Origin: Synanceia verrucosa
Lineage: Eukaryota; Chordata; Actinopteri; Perciformes; Synanceiidae
Direction: 5' to 3'
NCBI GenBank assembly: GCA_029721515.1
Contig: CM056554.1
Span: forward strand, 26,270,236-26,334,235
DNA: 64,000 nucleotides
Part shown: piece by piece, positions 1 through 11,085 of the stretch
Position numbering within the stretch: position 1 is the stretch's first letter
How the letters are laid out: every line of letters starts with the position of its first letter
Notes under the pieces: generated by a model
Seen by the model: only the letters and a program-made list of their open reading frames with translations
What the model was told of the DNA's origin: nothing
The model's database searches: none
Program-made: the position numbers and the translations under genes

Positions 1-872
1 TCTTCCTTCTGCGGAAGTCAGTGACCATCTCCTTTGTCTTACTGGCGTTGAACTGAAGATGGTTACGCTCACACCAGTCGACAGAGTCAGTGATGATGGT
101 CCTGTATTCCCGATCGTCCCCCTCGGACACACATCCAACAATAGCTGTGTCATTGGAGAACTTCTGGAGGTGACAGCTCCCAGAGTTGTGGCTGAAATCT
201 GATGTGTACAAGGTGAAGAGATAGGGGGAGAGCACTGTCCCCTGTGGGGCCCCTGTGCTGCAGACTACCATGTCTGACACACAGTCCTGAAGCCTCACGT
301 ACTGTGGTCTGTCTGTGAGGTAGTCAATGGTCCATGCAGCCAGGTGACACTCTACTCCTGCACTTTCAAGCTTCCCCCTGAGTAGAGAAGGCTGGATTGT
401 GTTGAAAGCACTGGAGAAATCAAAGAACATGATCCTCACAGTGCTGCCAGTGTTCTCCAGGTGAGTCAGTGATCTGTGCAGCAGGTAGATTACTGCATCA
501 TCCACTCCGATGTTCAGTTGGTAGGCGAATTGCAATGGGTCCAGATGTGAGCTTAACATGGAGCAGAGGTTTCTCATCAGGTGAGAAGTGAGGACCACAG
601 TACTTCGGGACAGGAACCTCACAGGAAGTCTTCCACAGTGGTGGGACCCTCTCTAGACTCAGGCTCAGGTTGAAGATGTGAAGATGTGCAGGAGCACCTG
701 ACAGAGCTGGTCTGCACAGTCCTTCAGGAGTCTGGAGCTGATGCCATCGGGGCCTCTGGCCTTTCTTTCCTTCATCTTCTTCAGCTCACTTCTCACCTGG
801 TCATCTGTGATGGAGATGGTGTTGGTGGTGGAGGAGGATGAGGTGGGGAGGGGTGGTGGTAACCTCTATTTC
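1..872 (-). pseudogene. CR1/L2-type LINE reverse transcriptase fragment
   Basis: The reverse complement encodes the middle of a non-LTR reverse transcriptase. In order from about 870 down to 1 it reads a thumb/finger leader (VRSELKKMKERKA), a FAYQ segment, FFDFSSAFNTIQP, a DYLTDRPQYVRL block, GAPQGTVLSPYLFTLYTSDF, a decayed catalytic box (FSNDTAIVG where FSDD or FADD is expected) and a WCERNHLQFNASKTKEM segment. The D-to-N change in the catalytic box would abolish polymerase activity. Stops and frame changes occur around 560-680. The copy has no endonuclease on its 5' side, so it is 5'-truncated near 872, and its 3' end lies beyond the left edge of the window. It is closely related to the LINE at 56.4-58.9 kb. 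The clade call (CR1/L2 group) is from motif resemblance only. Confidence 0.8.
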
Positions 873-1950
873 GACAGTAAAGGTAGGGTTTAGGAGTAAT
901 GCCTCATCTCTATTGCTGTGGTAATGATAGAATAAGCAATTGTTGGAGTGTCTCATTTGTGTCTGTGGATGGCTTTATGTATGTGCCTGGTGCAGGTATG
1001 TCCTTTGGGTTCTTGTCTGTCCCTGGTGCAACTGCAAAGGAGCTTCACACAGAGATGCAGTAGGTGTTGTTGTTTTGTGCCCCTAATGCCATCTGCATCA
1101 TTGCGCTGAGTAACAATTTGGTTTCTGGAATGACATTGGCTGACGCCTTTCATGACCTGCTGTGCACTATAATGGAGTGGTGCCCTAAGGTATGTTTGTG
1201 AATATGGATGACATTTTTGTCTGTGAATAGCCTCACCCTCCTGTGCAGATGGATGATTGAGAGCAGCTGCCTCCATTTGCTCGTCAAAGCTGGGGTATAA
1301 AGAGAGGCTTCAGTTGGCCTTTCTGCCCTTCCCTTGTCTCCTGTGTGTAGCCATGTTCATGTGCTGTTGTGCAGGGTTGTTGGAAGCCAGATTTGGCAGT
1401 GTGACTCTCTTTTTGAGAAGGTGTTGTACCAATTGTTTGTTTTCTTGCCAGGTCTGTATTTACGATTAGCTCTTTCCATGTGGAAAGCTCACTTTCTGTT
1501 TTGTGGTCCTTGGTTGACTTATGTGGTTTTGAGTTTTTGCTTTTTCTTCCTCTTCTCCTTTTTCCCCTGGGTTAATTTCTCCTTTTACTCTCCTCACCCC
1601 CTGGATCCAACTGGGGAACATAACAGCGCTCTTTTCTTTATGGGCAGTAATGTCTTATGTGCCAAGTCTTCATTTTAAATTGTGTATGGGTATTTTGTTT
1701 CTTGTCAGTTATCAGGTACTTCACTGTGGCTGAGCACTTCCTCTTTGATAACCTTCACTTGTGGTGCAGAGATGGTGTAAGTAAATTTACAGTGGTCTAT
1801 TTTGTGATGTTTGCATCATTGTGCAGTGTGAGTGAGATGATGTTTACTACAAAACTATGTCTGATTTTTAGATTAGGGTTCTGTTGTGGTGATCCACCTG
1901 GCAGTTTCTGGCAGGACCAGCAAGGTACTGATGCAATGTGTTTAATGGCA
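873..1950. other. Unassigned T-rich stretch
   Basis: No recognisable protein family, LTR, terminal inverted repeat or simple repeat was seen here. Open frames exist on both strands (for example 953-1276 minus and 1334-1678 plus), but their composition looks like translated noncoding DNA. The right part, from about 1480, is rich in T on the plus strand. Confidence 0.5.
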
Positions 1951-3050
1951 ATTTTTTTTTTATTCAATTTGGAAGCTAATCCAACATTGCATTACTTTCA
2001 ACAGAGCATGACGACTGTTCTGCATCAGCAGCGCCAGCGCAAGGAGCAGGTTGGTTTTGCTCATATGTTCCTCCTGGTTATTGTATATTTTATCTGGTTA
2101 TTTAATGATTGTTATTGTAATGTTGACTTGTTGTTATACGTAGTTTGCCAGGTTTGGGCTGTGAGAGTGCTTTGTTCCACTGAAGGCTGTGTGACTCAGT
2201 GGACAGGTGCTGGAGGCAAGAGACAAGTTTTGTCCATCTGACCCTGAGGACTCGTCTTCATATGCTGAGCAGGTAATTTGTGATGCTCACTTTGGTGTGT
2301 GACGTGGTGATATTTTTGCATCAGCTTGTTGTACAACATAATGTATAACTGTGTTAAAAGGTGCGACATATGGAGCTAAGGAAGAGCACTGCTGTGGCTC
2401 GTAAAAGATCTGCTGAGAAGCAGATGCAGGATTGATGTACTGTTTGAATAACATTAATCTTTAGACAGATTGTACAAAGAATTTATGCAGATGACATGTT
2501 AATCAGATCTTCCTGTAGGCTACAGATTTGGGTCGGAGGGCAGAGGAAGAAGTCATTGTGACCACAGATGAGGAGGACAAATCAGCAATGCCCTCACCTC
2601 AGAGCACCATGAGCTGGTCTGCTCAGGTTAGTGTGACATAAATTCAGGTGAAAAACATGTTTTCTGCCCTGCTTGTGTTTGTAAAGTCATTCTTGGCTCA
2701 TCTCTGTAGGATTTGTCGAGGGAGAGGAGTCTCTGGTTCTGCTGTGGAGGCATCAGGGAGTGCCACAGAGAGCGATGAAATACTAAATAAACATTATTTG
2801 TTAGGGAGAGAGGTGATGTTCATTTCACTAAGAATGGATGTTAGTCAGCTAGTTTGTGACAGGGTTAAAGTGGAATGCAAAAAGCTGCCTTTATTCAGTG
2901 ATACCGTTGGCCCTTCAGGTGCACCACGTAAACGTGTAAATATTACTAATGATGGTAACTTTATTTATTTAATGCCATTTCCGGGAATGAAGAGCTCCCC
3001 AGAAAGGTTAGAGGCTGTGCGTAAGCAGAGATCTACTCATTCAGATCATT
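1951..3050 (+). other. Possible exon chain of an unidentified gene fragment
   Basis: Several short open blocks are flanked by acceptor-like (YAG) and donor-like (GT) dinucleotides. Examples are about 2005-2048, 2207-2272 (ends CAG then gtaatt), 2362-2436, 2519-2628 (ends CAG then gttagt) and 2709 onward. Read in phase 0, the 2519-2628 block gives an open acidic stretch (AEEEVIVTTDEEDKSAMP), and the 2207-2272 block gives an open stretch ending SSSYAEQ. The last block is part of a longer open frame reaching into the Gypsy LTR. The 2362-2436 block ends in TGA with no GT donor (CAG then gattga), so the chain is not clean. I recognise no family. It could be a decayed gene or DNA-transposon coding exons, or chance. 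Confidence 0.25.
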
Positions 3051-3076
3051 ATCACAAGTCAAGTCAAAGTTCATTT

Positions 3077-3850
3077 TGTCATGTCAGTCTAGTTAAGTGT
3101 GTTTATTATTTCAGTTTTGTCTTTTGGTCGTGTCATTTCCTGTTTTATTTTGATATTTATGGTCTTTCCTTGTGTTTCAGCTTGATTCTTCCTGCCCTTG
3201 TGTTTCCCATGTGTGGTGATTGTCTGCCCCGCCCCTGATTGTCTCCAGCTGTTCCCCATTACCTAGTGTATTTATGTCGGTGTCTCCCCCAGTCCTGTGC
3301 CAGTACGTCTTGTATCACTGTCAAGCTACCAGCCGTGTTACTTGTTTTGTCAAGTCCAAGTAAGCGATTCTGTCCCTGTGTTGAGGTTTGATTAGTTTCC
3401 TTTTGGATTGTTTAATTTGCGTTTGCCATGTGTAGTATTTTGGTTTAGGTTTTCCTCTCTGTTTGAGTGCGCCTTCGTTTAGTTTTCCCTCTCCTTGGAG
3501 AGCGCCCTTAGTTTAGTTACCTTGTTCGTTAGTTCTTCCTCACTATTGTGAGCGTCTTTAGTTTTCCCTCCTTTTCTAGCTGTTTGATTATTCTTTAGTA
3601 TTGTGTTTAGGTTTTTTCCCTTGTATATATCCAGTATGAGTTTTCAGTGTTAGTTTCCCCTCTAAGTAGATTCTAGTTAATGTGGTTTCCCTTGTCTTAT
3701 TGCTTCTAGTGCCTGAGTATTTCTGTTATTATTCATTATCGTATTCATTGATATCCTCTTATTAAAATTGATATATTCTAACTCTTTGTTGGTCGTGTTG
3801 AGTCGTGCATTTGGGTTCTGTGTTATGTCACCTGTTGCCACGTTCTAACA
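3077..3850 (+). repeat. 5' LTR of the chromovirus
   Basis: 774 bp, direct repeat of 8267-9042. The end is fixed by the TG...CA termini and the flanking CATTT duplication. It differs from the 3' LTR at about 3278, 3420 and 3747 (substitutions) and by run-length changes near 3474 and 3611. Confidence 0.95.
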
Positions 3851-3869
3851 GAACGTACTGGCCAAAGAA

Positions 3870-5360
3870 ATGAACCCAGCCGACTCTAGTCAGTTAAGGG
3901 AGCTAGTCACCTCACACAGTGACAGACTCACGAGGCAGGAGGAGCAGGCAGTTGCTGTGGTGCGTGATCTAGCTACGTTGTCCTCAAGACAGGAGGATTT
4001 TCGACATTCTATGACGGCTCACGTAGACTCACTTGCGAGCAGTATGCGGGATATTTTGTCATACTTACAGAAGCCACCACCCACTCCTCCGCCAGCACCG
4101 GAAGCAAGCAGCTTTGGTCAGCCAGTTAATTCTCAGGCCATGGTTGTACATGCTCCGCCTCGCCTGGCTCTCCCGAGAAATTCACCGGAGAATCTGATCT
4201 GTGTCGCCCATTCCTCGTGCAGTGTGAGCTCCATTTCCGTATGAACCCAAATGCCTTTCCCACTCCTCAGTCTCGGGTGGCATTTATCACTTCCCATCTG
4301 ACGGGTAGAGCGGCAGCGTGGGCAACCACTGAATGGTCTCAAGAGTCGGACTTGTGTAATTCTCCAGAGAAGTTCATAGCTGAGCTCCGCCGTGTTTTCG
4401 ATCACGCCAGACCTGGGCGTCAGGCAGCTCGTAAATTAAAGAGACTGAGACAAGGAGGCCGTTCAGTGGCGGATTTCGCCATAGACTTTCGGCCTTTGGC
4501 TAAGGACAGTGGATTGGGGAGCCAGCTTTAGTTGATGTTTTTTGGATGGACTTAATGACAATGTTGTTGACCAGATGGGCCCACAAGAATTTCCCGACAA
4601 CCTTGAGGCCGTCATAGAAGCAGCTATACGGACCGATCAGTGGATCCGGGATCGGCGTTATCGGCGTCGAGGAGGAACGGGACGAGTTTTCGAGCCATTG
4701 GGGGGCCGTGAGACGCTGCCAGAGACGGGGATCTCCAGCGGTCAGCGAGCCTTTCCTGCATTTAAGGACGAGCCTATGCAGGTTGGCAGGACCAGGATTT
4801 CCTCCGAGGAGCGGCAGCGGCGTCTGCAGCAGGGGCTCTGCTTCTACTGTGGTGGGGCAGGGCATCGGCTTCTATCATGCCCGTTAAAAGGGTCAGGCTC
4901 ATCAGTAAGCCGGAGGGGACTGGTGAGCCTGTTTGCTGCAGCTGAAGGCCCTCCAAGACATTTGACACAGGTAACGTGTACTATGAATAACCATGTTAAG
5001 ACATTCAACGTATTAATTGATTCAGGAGCGGACGAGAGTTTGATGACCTGGCAGGTGGTTCAGGAGCTTGGACTGCAAACTAAGGCCATACCTCAGCCCC
5101 TCACTGCACGGGCACTGAACGGTAGGGAGATTTTTAAAATCACCCACTGCACTGAACCAGTAACACTCTCCATAGGCAGTCACACTGAAAGACTTAGTTT
5201 TTATGTTTATGAGTCTGCAAGGCATGCTATTGTGCTAGGTTTGCCTTGGCTATGTAAGCATTGCCCTATTGTTAACTGGAGAACGGGGGAAATTGAGGGT
5301 TGGTCAGAGGACTGTCGGGTGGATGTCTGGAGGGGAGGAGCCTGTGACCATGGGGGTTGA
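3870..5360 (+). pseudogene. gag: Gypsy gag and protease, frameshifted
   Basis: The gag start is the ATG at 3870, 20 bp after the 5' LTR. The first frame (3870 to about 4170) encodes an N-terminal region with a coiled-coil-like stretch and a proline-rich linker (PPPTPPPAP). The capsid-like part continues in another frame (about 4172-4531), with a typical Gypsy block (SHLTGRAAAWAT). A third frame (about 4540-5360) holds the capsid end, one zinc knuckle (CFYCGGAGHRLLSC, CX2CX4HX4C) and an aspartic protease with the DSGAD active site near 5026-5040. At least two frameshifts, near 4170 and 4510-4545, separate these parts, so no full Gag can be made from this copy as read. The second break lies in a T-rich run, so sequencing error is possible. 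Family and domain order are secure. Confidence 0.9.
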
Positions 5361-8255
5361 CCGCCCAATCAGGAGGGAATCCTGAACAGACTACTTCATC
5401 TTCCGTTGACCACACTGACCTAGCTTCAGTTCCGAGATGTTACCATGATTTAGCAATGGTTTTTAGTAAAGCTAAAGCCACCTCTCTGCCTCCACATAGG
5501 GACTATGACTGTGCCATCAATTTGAGAGAGGGAGCGCCTCTGCCCAAGGGCCGGCTCTATGCCATCTCGGGTCCGGAGAGGGAGGCGATGGACAATTACA
5601 TTCAATCCTCTCTCAAAGCCGGTATTATCAGACCGTCGTCTTCCCCTCTAGGAGCAGGATTTTTCTTTGTGGGGAAGAAGGACGGCACTTTGAGACCATG
5701 TATTGATTATGCCCCACTAAACGACATCACCATAAAGAATAGGTACCCTCTTCCCCTCATGACATCAGCCTTCGAACTATTGCAGGACGCTAAGGTATTC
5801 ACTAAGTTGGACCTGCGAAATGCCTATCATCTAGTTCGTATAAAGGAGGGGGATGAGTGGAAGACGGGGTTCAACACACCTTCTGGACACTATGAGTATT
5901 TAGTCATGCCTTTTGGACTGTCTAATGCCCCGGGGGTTTTCCAGAACCTGGTAAATGACATTCTCAGGGAGTTCATAAATAGGTTTGTCTTTGTGTATAT
6001 TGACGACATCCTCATTTTCTCTCCCAGTCAGGAAGCCCACGAGGTGCATGTGCGTCAAGTACTAAGTAAGCTACTGGAGAACCAGTTGTATGTTAAAGCT
6101 GAAAAATGTGAGTTTCACGCTGCGACTGTGTCGTTCCTGGGCTTCATAATAGCCCCTGGAGCAATACAGATGGATCCAGCAAAAGTACAAGCTGTGGCAG
6201 AGTGGCCAGTTCCGAATAACCGGAAGAAGGTGCAGCAATTCCTCGGGTTTGCTAACTTCTACCGCCGGTTTATTCGGAACTACAGTGCTATTGCAGCGCC
6301 TCTGCATGCACTCACCTCTTCTAAGTCCATTTTTCAGTGGAACCCAGCAGCAGATGCAGCATTCAAGCAACTCAAGCAACGATTTTCCGCAGCCCCCATT
6401 CTCACCATGCCAGACCCCTCCAAGCAGTTTCTAGTAGAGGTGGACGCCTCGGACACCGGCATCGGAGCGGTGCTTTCCCAGCGATCATCCAAGGATGGCA
6501 AAGTGCATCCTTGTGCATTTTTGTCCAAGAAGCTGTCAAAGGCGGAACGGAACTATGATGTGGGGAACAGGGAACTGCTGGCAGTAAAGGTAGCCTTAGA
6601 GGAGTGGCGTCATTGGCTGGAGGGGCTCAGGAGCCATTCATGGTTTGGACTGACCATAAGAATTTAGAGTATATTCGCCATGCCAAGCGGTTAAATTCAC
6701 GTCAGGCCCGGTGGTCCTTGTTTTTTAACCGATTTAACTTTTCTCTTTCCTACAGGCCTGGGTCGCAGAATGTTAAGCCGGATGCTCTCTCGAGGCTGTA
6801 TGATCCAGAGCCTGTGGCCAAGGAACCTGAGCCCATCCTGCCGCGGGATTGTGTGGTAGGAGCGGTATCTTGGCCAATAGTAGAGGAGGTTAAACAAACA
6901 AATGGGCATACCCCGCCACCAAAGGGCTGTCCTCCCGATCGGCTGTTTGTGCCGGAGGGGCTGAGGTCCAAGGTGGTACATTGGGCTCACACTTCTCGAC
7001 TCACCTGTCACCCTGGAGTAAAACGCACACTTTTCTTTCTACGTCAACAGTTCTGGTGGCCCGCCATGCACTCCACGGTCAAGGAATATGTGGAAGCATG
7101 CCCAGTCTGCGCCCGCAACAAGTCGTCTGCGCAAACCCAAGCTGGTCTCCTGCACCCGCTTCCTATTCCGAGCCGACCATGGGTGGAGATAGCTTTGGAC
7201 TTCGTTACGGGACTTCCTACGTCATGTGGTAATACCGCCGTGCTGACGGTGGTTGACAGATTCTCTAAAATGACACATTTCATTGCATTACCCAAGTTAC
7301 GGTCAGCTAAGGAAACTGCTGAGGTCATGTTCAACCGTGTTTTCAGCATTCATGGGTTCCCGAAGGACATTGTCTCTGACAGGGGTCCCCAGTTCGTGTC
7401 CAGGTTTTGGAGAGAGTTGTGTGGACTGATCGGAGCCACAGTCAGTCTGTCTTCTGGGTACCACCCTCAGTCCAATGGACAAACCGAGAGACTGAACCAG
7501 GTATTAGGCACCTGCCTGCGGTGTCTCATATCCCAGAATCCTTCTTCTTGGAGCAAACTTCTTCCATGGGTGGAGTTTTCCTACAACTCCTTGCCTTCGG
7601 CGGCCTCGGGGCTTTCACCGTTCCATGTGGTTTATGGCTATCAGCCCCCCGTTTTTCCAGATGTGGAGAAAGAGGTCCTGGTTCCATCTCCTCACGCCTT
7701 GGTCCGCAGAGCCCACAAGGTCTGGGAGGCTACCCGCCGCGTTCTCCAGCGGAGCTCCGCTCGTATGAAGAAAGCAGCGGACCGCCGTCGTCGTCCGGCC
7801 CCGAGCTACCAGGTGGGCCAGCGGGTCTGGCTATCATCTCAGGACCTTCCCCTGCGGGCTACGTCCAAGAAGCTCGCTCCCCGATTCATTGGTCTCTTCC
7901 CCATCTCGAAGGTGGTAAATCCAGCATCAGTTCGTCTTCGCCTTCCCCGCTCCCTCAAGGTCCACCCTACCTTCCATGTCAGCAGGATTAAGCCGGAGAA
8001 AGTGAGTCCTTTGGTTCCCGCTTCCCGACCCCCACCTCCCCCCCTATCATTGATGGAGGTCCAGCATACACTGTCAGGAGACTTCTGGCAGTCCGCAATA
8101 GGGGGCGAGGAAGGCAATTTCTGGTGGATTGGGAGGGGTACGGTCCCGAGGAGAGAGAGTGGAAGCCGGCGTCCTTCATCCTGGACAAGACTCTCATCAG
8201 GGACTTCTACCGTCGCCACCCGGAGATCCCTGGGCCGTCAGGAGACGACCCTTAG
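5357..8255 (+). pseudogene. pol: Gypsy pol: RT, RNase H, integrase and chromodomain, frameshifted
   Basis: The first frame (5357-6667) carries reverse transcriptase, with LDLRNAYH, MPFGLSNAP and the catalytic YIDD near 5996-6008, then the start of RNase H (EVDASDTGIGAVLSQR). A frame change near 6610-6640 leads into 6604-8286. That frame carries the rest of RNase H (VWTDHKNLEYI), the integrase HHCC finger (HWAHTSRLTCHPG ... CPVCARNK) and the integrase DDE core: D in IALDFVTGLP, D in VSDRGPQF, E in NGQTERLNQ. A further frame change at a C run near 8035-8044 moves into the frame that encodes a chromodomain (FLVDWEGYGPEE) and stops at 8253-8255, just before the polypurine tract. All catalytic residues seen are intact. 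Only the frame is broken, and the chromodomain places the element among chromoviruses. Confidence 0.92.
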
Positions 8256-8266
8256 GGGGGGGGTAC
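8254..8266 (+). promoter_or_regulatory. Polypurine tract of the chromovirus
   Basis: A purine run (AG followed by eight more G, then TAC) lies immediately 5' of the 3' LTR. This is where plus-strand DNA synthesis is primed in LTR elements. It overlaps the stop codon of the chromodomain frame. Confidence 0.85.
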
Positions 8267-9042
8267 TGTCATGTCAGTCTAGTTAAGTGTGTTTATTATT
8301 TCAGTTTTGTCTTTTGGTCGTGTCATTTCCTGTTTTATTTTGATATTTATGGTCTTTCCTTGTGTTTCAGCTTGATTCTTCCTGCCCTTGTGTTTCCCAT
8401 GTGTGGTGATTGTCTGCCCCGCCCCTGATTGTCTCCAGCTGTTCCCCATTACCTAGTGTATTTATGTCGGTGTCTCCCGCAGTCCTGTGCCAGTACGTCT
8501 TGTATCACTGTCAAGCTACCAGCCGTGTTACTTGTTTTGTCAAGTCCAAGTAAGCGATTCTGTCCCTGTGTTGAGGTTTGATTAGTTTCCTTTTGGATTG
8601 TTTAATTTGCGTTTGCCATGTGTAGTATTTTGGTTTAGATTTTCCTCTCTGTTTGAGTGCGCCTTTCGTTTAGTTTTCCCTCTCCTTGGAGAGCGCCCTT
8701 AGTTTAGTTACCTTGTTCGTTAGTTCTTCCTCACTATTGTGAGCGTCTTTAGTTTTCCCTCCTTTTCTAGCTGTTTGATTATTCTTTAGTATTGTGTTTA
8801 GGTTTTTTTCCCTTGTATATATCCAGTATGAGTTTTCAGTGTTAGTTTCCCCTCTAAGTAGATTCTAGTTAATGTGGTTTCCCTTGTCTTATTGCTTCTA
8901 GTGCCTGAGTATTTCTGTTATTATTCATTATCGTATTCATTGATAACCTCTTATTAAAATTGATATATTCTAACTCTTTGTTGGTCGTGTTGAGTCGTGC
9001 ATTTGGGTTCTGTGTTATGTCACCTGTTGCCACGTTCTAACA
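8267..9042 (+). repeat. 3' LTR of the chromovirus
   Basis: 776 bp, direct repeat of 3077-3850, ending ...CACGTTCTAACA and followed at once by the CATTT duplication (9043-9047). It carries an open frame at its left end that is simply a copy of the one in the 5' LTR and is not a gene. Confidence 0.95.
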
Positions 9043-9560
9043 CATTTATAGAGCACATTTAGGACAACAGGAATCGATCAAAGCGCTGTACACAGGAAAC
9101 ATAAAACAAATGAAGCAATTAAATAAAAATAAATAAATAAATAAATAAATTAAGATAAAAACAACAAAATTAAAACAGTAAAATAGGAACAATAAAAATG
9201 TTTTAAAAATTTCAGTGCCCATAATTAGAGTGTACTCATCTATGAAATGCCAGGGAAAAGAGGTGAGTTTTCAGAGAGGCTTTAAAAGACTCTAGGGTCT
9301 GGGAGGCTTGGATGGACATGGGGAGACTGTTCCAGAGTCTAGGGACAGCTGCCGCGAAGGCCCTGTCTCCTCTAGACTTAAGCCTAGTTTTGGGGACCTC
9401 CAGCAGCAGCTGATCAGAAGACCTTAAGGCTCTGGTTGGGGAGTGGCAACGCAGGAGCTCAGTCAGATAAAAAGGGGCAAGACCATTAAGGGCTTTTAAA
9501 AACCATTAAAAGAATTTTAAAATCAATCACAGCCTCTTGAGGACAGATATCCTCTGTTGA
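9043..9560 (-). pseudogene. 3' end of a CR1/L2-type LINE, C-terminal tail of ORF2
   Basis: The reverse complement of about 9240-9480 encodes the conserved C-terminal tail of fish CR1/L2-type ORF2: FYLTELLRCHSP, then SSDQLLLEVPKTRLKSRGDR, then VPRLWNSLPMSIQAS, then ESFKASLKTHLFSLAF. There is a one-base frame change near 9490-9500. The 3' untranslated end continues leftward to 9043 and, beyond the inserted Gypsy element, to about 3050-3076 (AAGTCAAAGTTCATTT). Removing the Gypsy element and one CATTT copy rebuilds a continuous LINE 3' terminus. The 5' side is truncated near 9560. Confidence 0.85.
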
Positions 9561-10578
9561 TGTGTACTTGAATGGTCAAGGATGAGCATTGTGGGTAGCT
9601 GGGCCACAGAGATTCAGACAGCAGCAAATACTAATACTTGGTGGTACATAGCAAATGAGGTATTCCACAATTTTTTTGTATTTCTGCAGACAACTCAAAA
9701 GAGCCTGAATAAGGAGAAGTCACATTCATTATTTCAGAATTTTGTGAAATTGCACATAATGGTGATGTGAACGTGTTTTATAATAAACAAAATGTCAAAG
9801 TGATGACTATGACAAAGAAAATCCACTTTTTTTTAAATATTCAAGGCCACAATTAAGAGGGCAGAAAAAGCAAATAAATTTTGTAATAAAAGATGTTGTG
9901 GAGAAAGTTAAGGATGGTCCTGATTTGAAGTGTGTCTGCCATCGATCGCCCATTAGACACCAGGTTTTGACGTGCAAAAAGGAATATCACAGTAAATTAT
10001 CCAACACGTGCTACTGAAATGGCACTCGACTGAATCACTCAGTATGTACATCCAAGCCGATCTATTGGCAATAACCGGCAAGAGAATCCAATTATTGAGT
10101 GAGGTACGTTCGCCTCCGAGACACAAGGTGCCTTTGTGTTGGCATTCGTCTGGTTCTTCTGCTTCTATGTTGTTGTCACCCCATTTCTATGGTCTTGTCA
10201 CTTCCGGAGGTGCTGCCAGTCAATAGTCCAGCTAATCGTGATTTGCATATACATGCCGGAAAAGGTTGATTTAGAACTGCATTATCTGGCAGGAATTGTC
10301 TGATTTATTTAAAAACTCCAGTTTGTTTCAACTACAGTCGACTAAGTTGTGTGTATGTGTGTCTTGTAAAACTTTGATATTAGCTAAGGCAATAAGTAGA
10401 ATTTCTTTAAGTGCATATAAACGTACCTGCATAAGTGTAATTCTGTTTGCATTATACCATGCCCACTGTTCTGTCCTGCTAGAGGTCAGCTGTGGATATG
10501 TAACACATGCAGCAGCAGGATCCTTAAAGGTCAAATGCCATCTGAGAGTGCACTTAACTCCCAGATGAGCTAGCCTGA
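9561..10578. other. No feature recognised
   Basis: AT-rich sequence with only short open frames and no motif I recognise. A 72-codon open frame at 10008-10226 has no family resemblance. Confidence 0.5.
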
Positions 10579-10588
10579 TTGAATGGTT

Positions 10589-11075
10589 CATCCATCTATT
10601 TCCTCCCTCTTATCCTCTCATAGGGTCAGGGGGGCTGGAGTCTATCCCAGCTGTCTTAGGGTGAAAGACAGGGTACACCCTGGACAAGTGTCCAGTTCAT
10701 CACAGGACACATAGAGACAGACAACCACTCACACTCAATCTAATACCCATATATGTTTTTGGATGGTGGGAGGAAGCCGGAGTACCAGAGAGAACCCACA
10801 CAGACATGAGGAGAACATGTAAACTCCACACAGAAAGGCCCCAGGCCAGGAATTGAACCCAGTACCTTCTTACTCGGAGGTGACAGTGCTAACCACTAGT
10901 GATGGACAAATGGAGCTTCATGAAGCACTAAAGATAGAAATTTAATAATTTTCCATTACACTAGCCTTTTTCTTTAAAACAAGAGTGCCATCTAGAGGAG
11001 TCAAAAAATATCACAAATGCTTCATGAAGCTTCATTTGTCCATCACTACTAACCACTGCACCACCGTGCTCCCCT
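10589..11075 (-). mobile_element. tRNA-related SINE, split by a MITE
   Basis: Read on the minus strand, this starts near 11075 with an A-box-like element (GGTGGTGCAGTGGTTAGT) and has a B box (GGTTCAATTCC) near 10850-10860, both RNA polymerase III internal promoter elements. It continues with the body of a widespread teleost repeat (GGAGTTTACATGTTCTCC ... CTTCCTCCCACCATCC) and ends in a GATGGATG-type tail near 10589. A 10-bp target duplication TTGAATGGTT flanks it at 10579-10588 and 11076-11085. A 152-bp element interrupts it at 10897-11048. The family name is not asserted, but the boundaries are well supported. Confidence 0.85.
10897..11048. mobile_element. hAT-type MITE, 152 bp
   Basis: The terminal inverted repeats are about 31 bp with one mismatch and begin TAGTGATGGACAAATG at both ends. 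An 8-bp target duplication CTAACCAC lies at 10889-10896 and 11049-11056. The TAGTG terminus and 8-bp duplication are the signature of the hAT superfamily. There is no coding capacity, so it must have been moved by a transposase encoded elsewhere. The empty site can be read directly because the host SINE is otherwise continuous. Confidence 0.9.
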
Positions 11076-11085
11076 TTGAATGGTT

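Larger units (their letters stand above)
3077..9042 (+). mobile_element. Full-length Ty3/Gypsy chromovirus LTR retrotransposon
   Basis: A complete LTR element of 5,966 bp. The 5' LTR (3077-3850) and 3' LTR (8267-9042) both start TGTCATGTC and end TTCTAACA. A perfect 5-bp target duplication CATTT flanks it (3072-3076 and 9043-9047). Inside are gag with a CCHC knuckle, protease, reverse transcriptase, RNase H, integrase and a C-terminal chromodomain, in the order typical of chromoviruses. A polypurine tract abuts the 3' LTR. By eye the two LTRs differ by three substitutions and two single-base indels, so the insertion should be recent. Nevertheless the reading frame is broken several times. The element landed in the 3' end of a minus-strand LINE. 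Confidence 0.95.

Noticed and set aside
1334..2241. Long open frames with hydrophobic peptides that could look like membrane proteins
   Set aside because: They come from T-rich DNA, have no family motif and lack conserved structure; they are not called as genes.
8129..8428. Open frame reaching into the 3' LTR with the same C-terminus as the frame ending at 3238
   Set aside because: The shared part is simply the LTR duplicated at both ends of the chromovirus.
10840..11075. A tRNA gene
   Set aside because: A and B boxes are present, but there is no cloverleaf, and the flanks show a SINE with target duplications.
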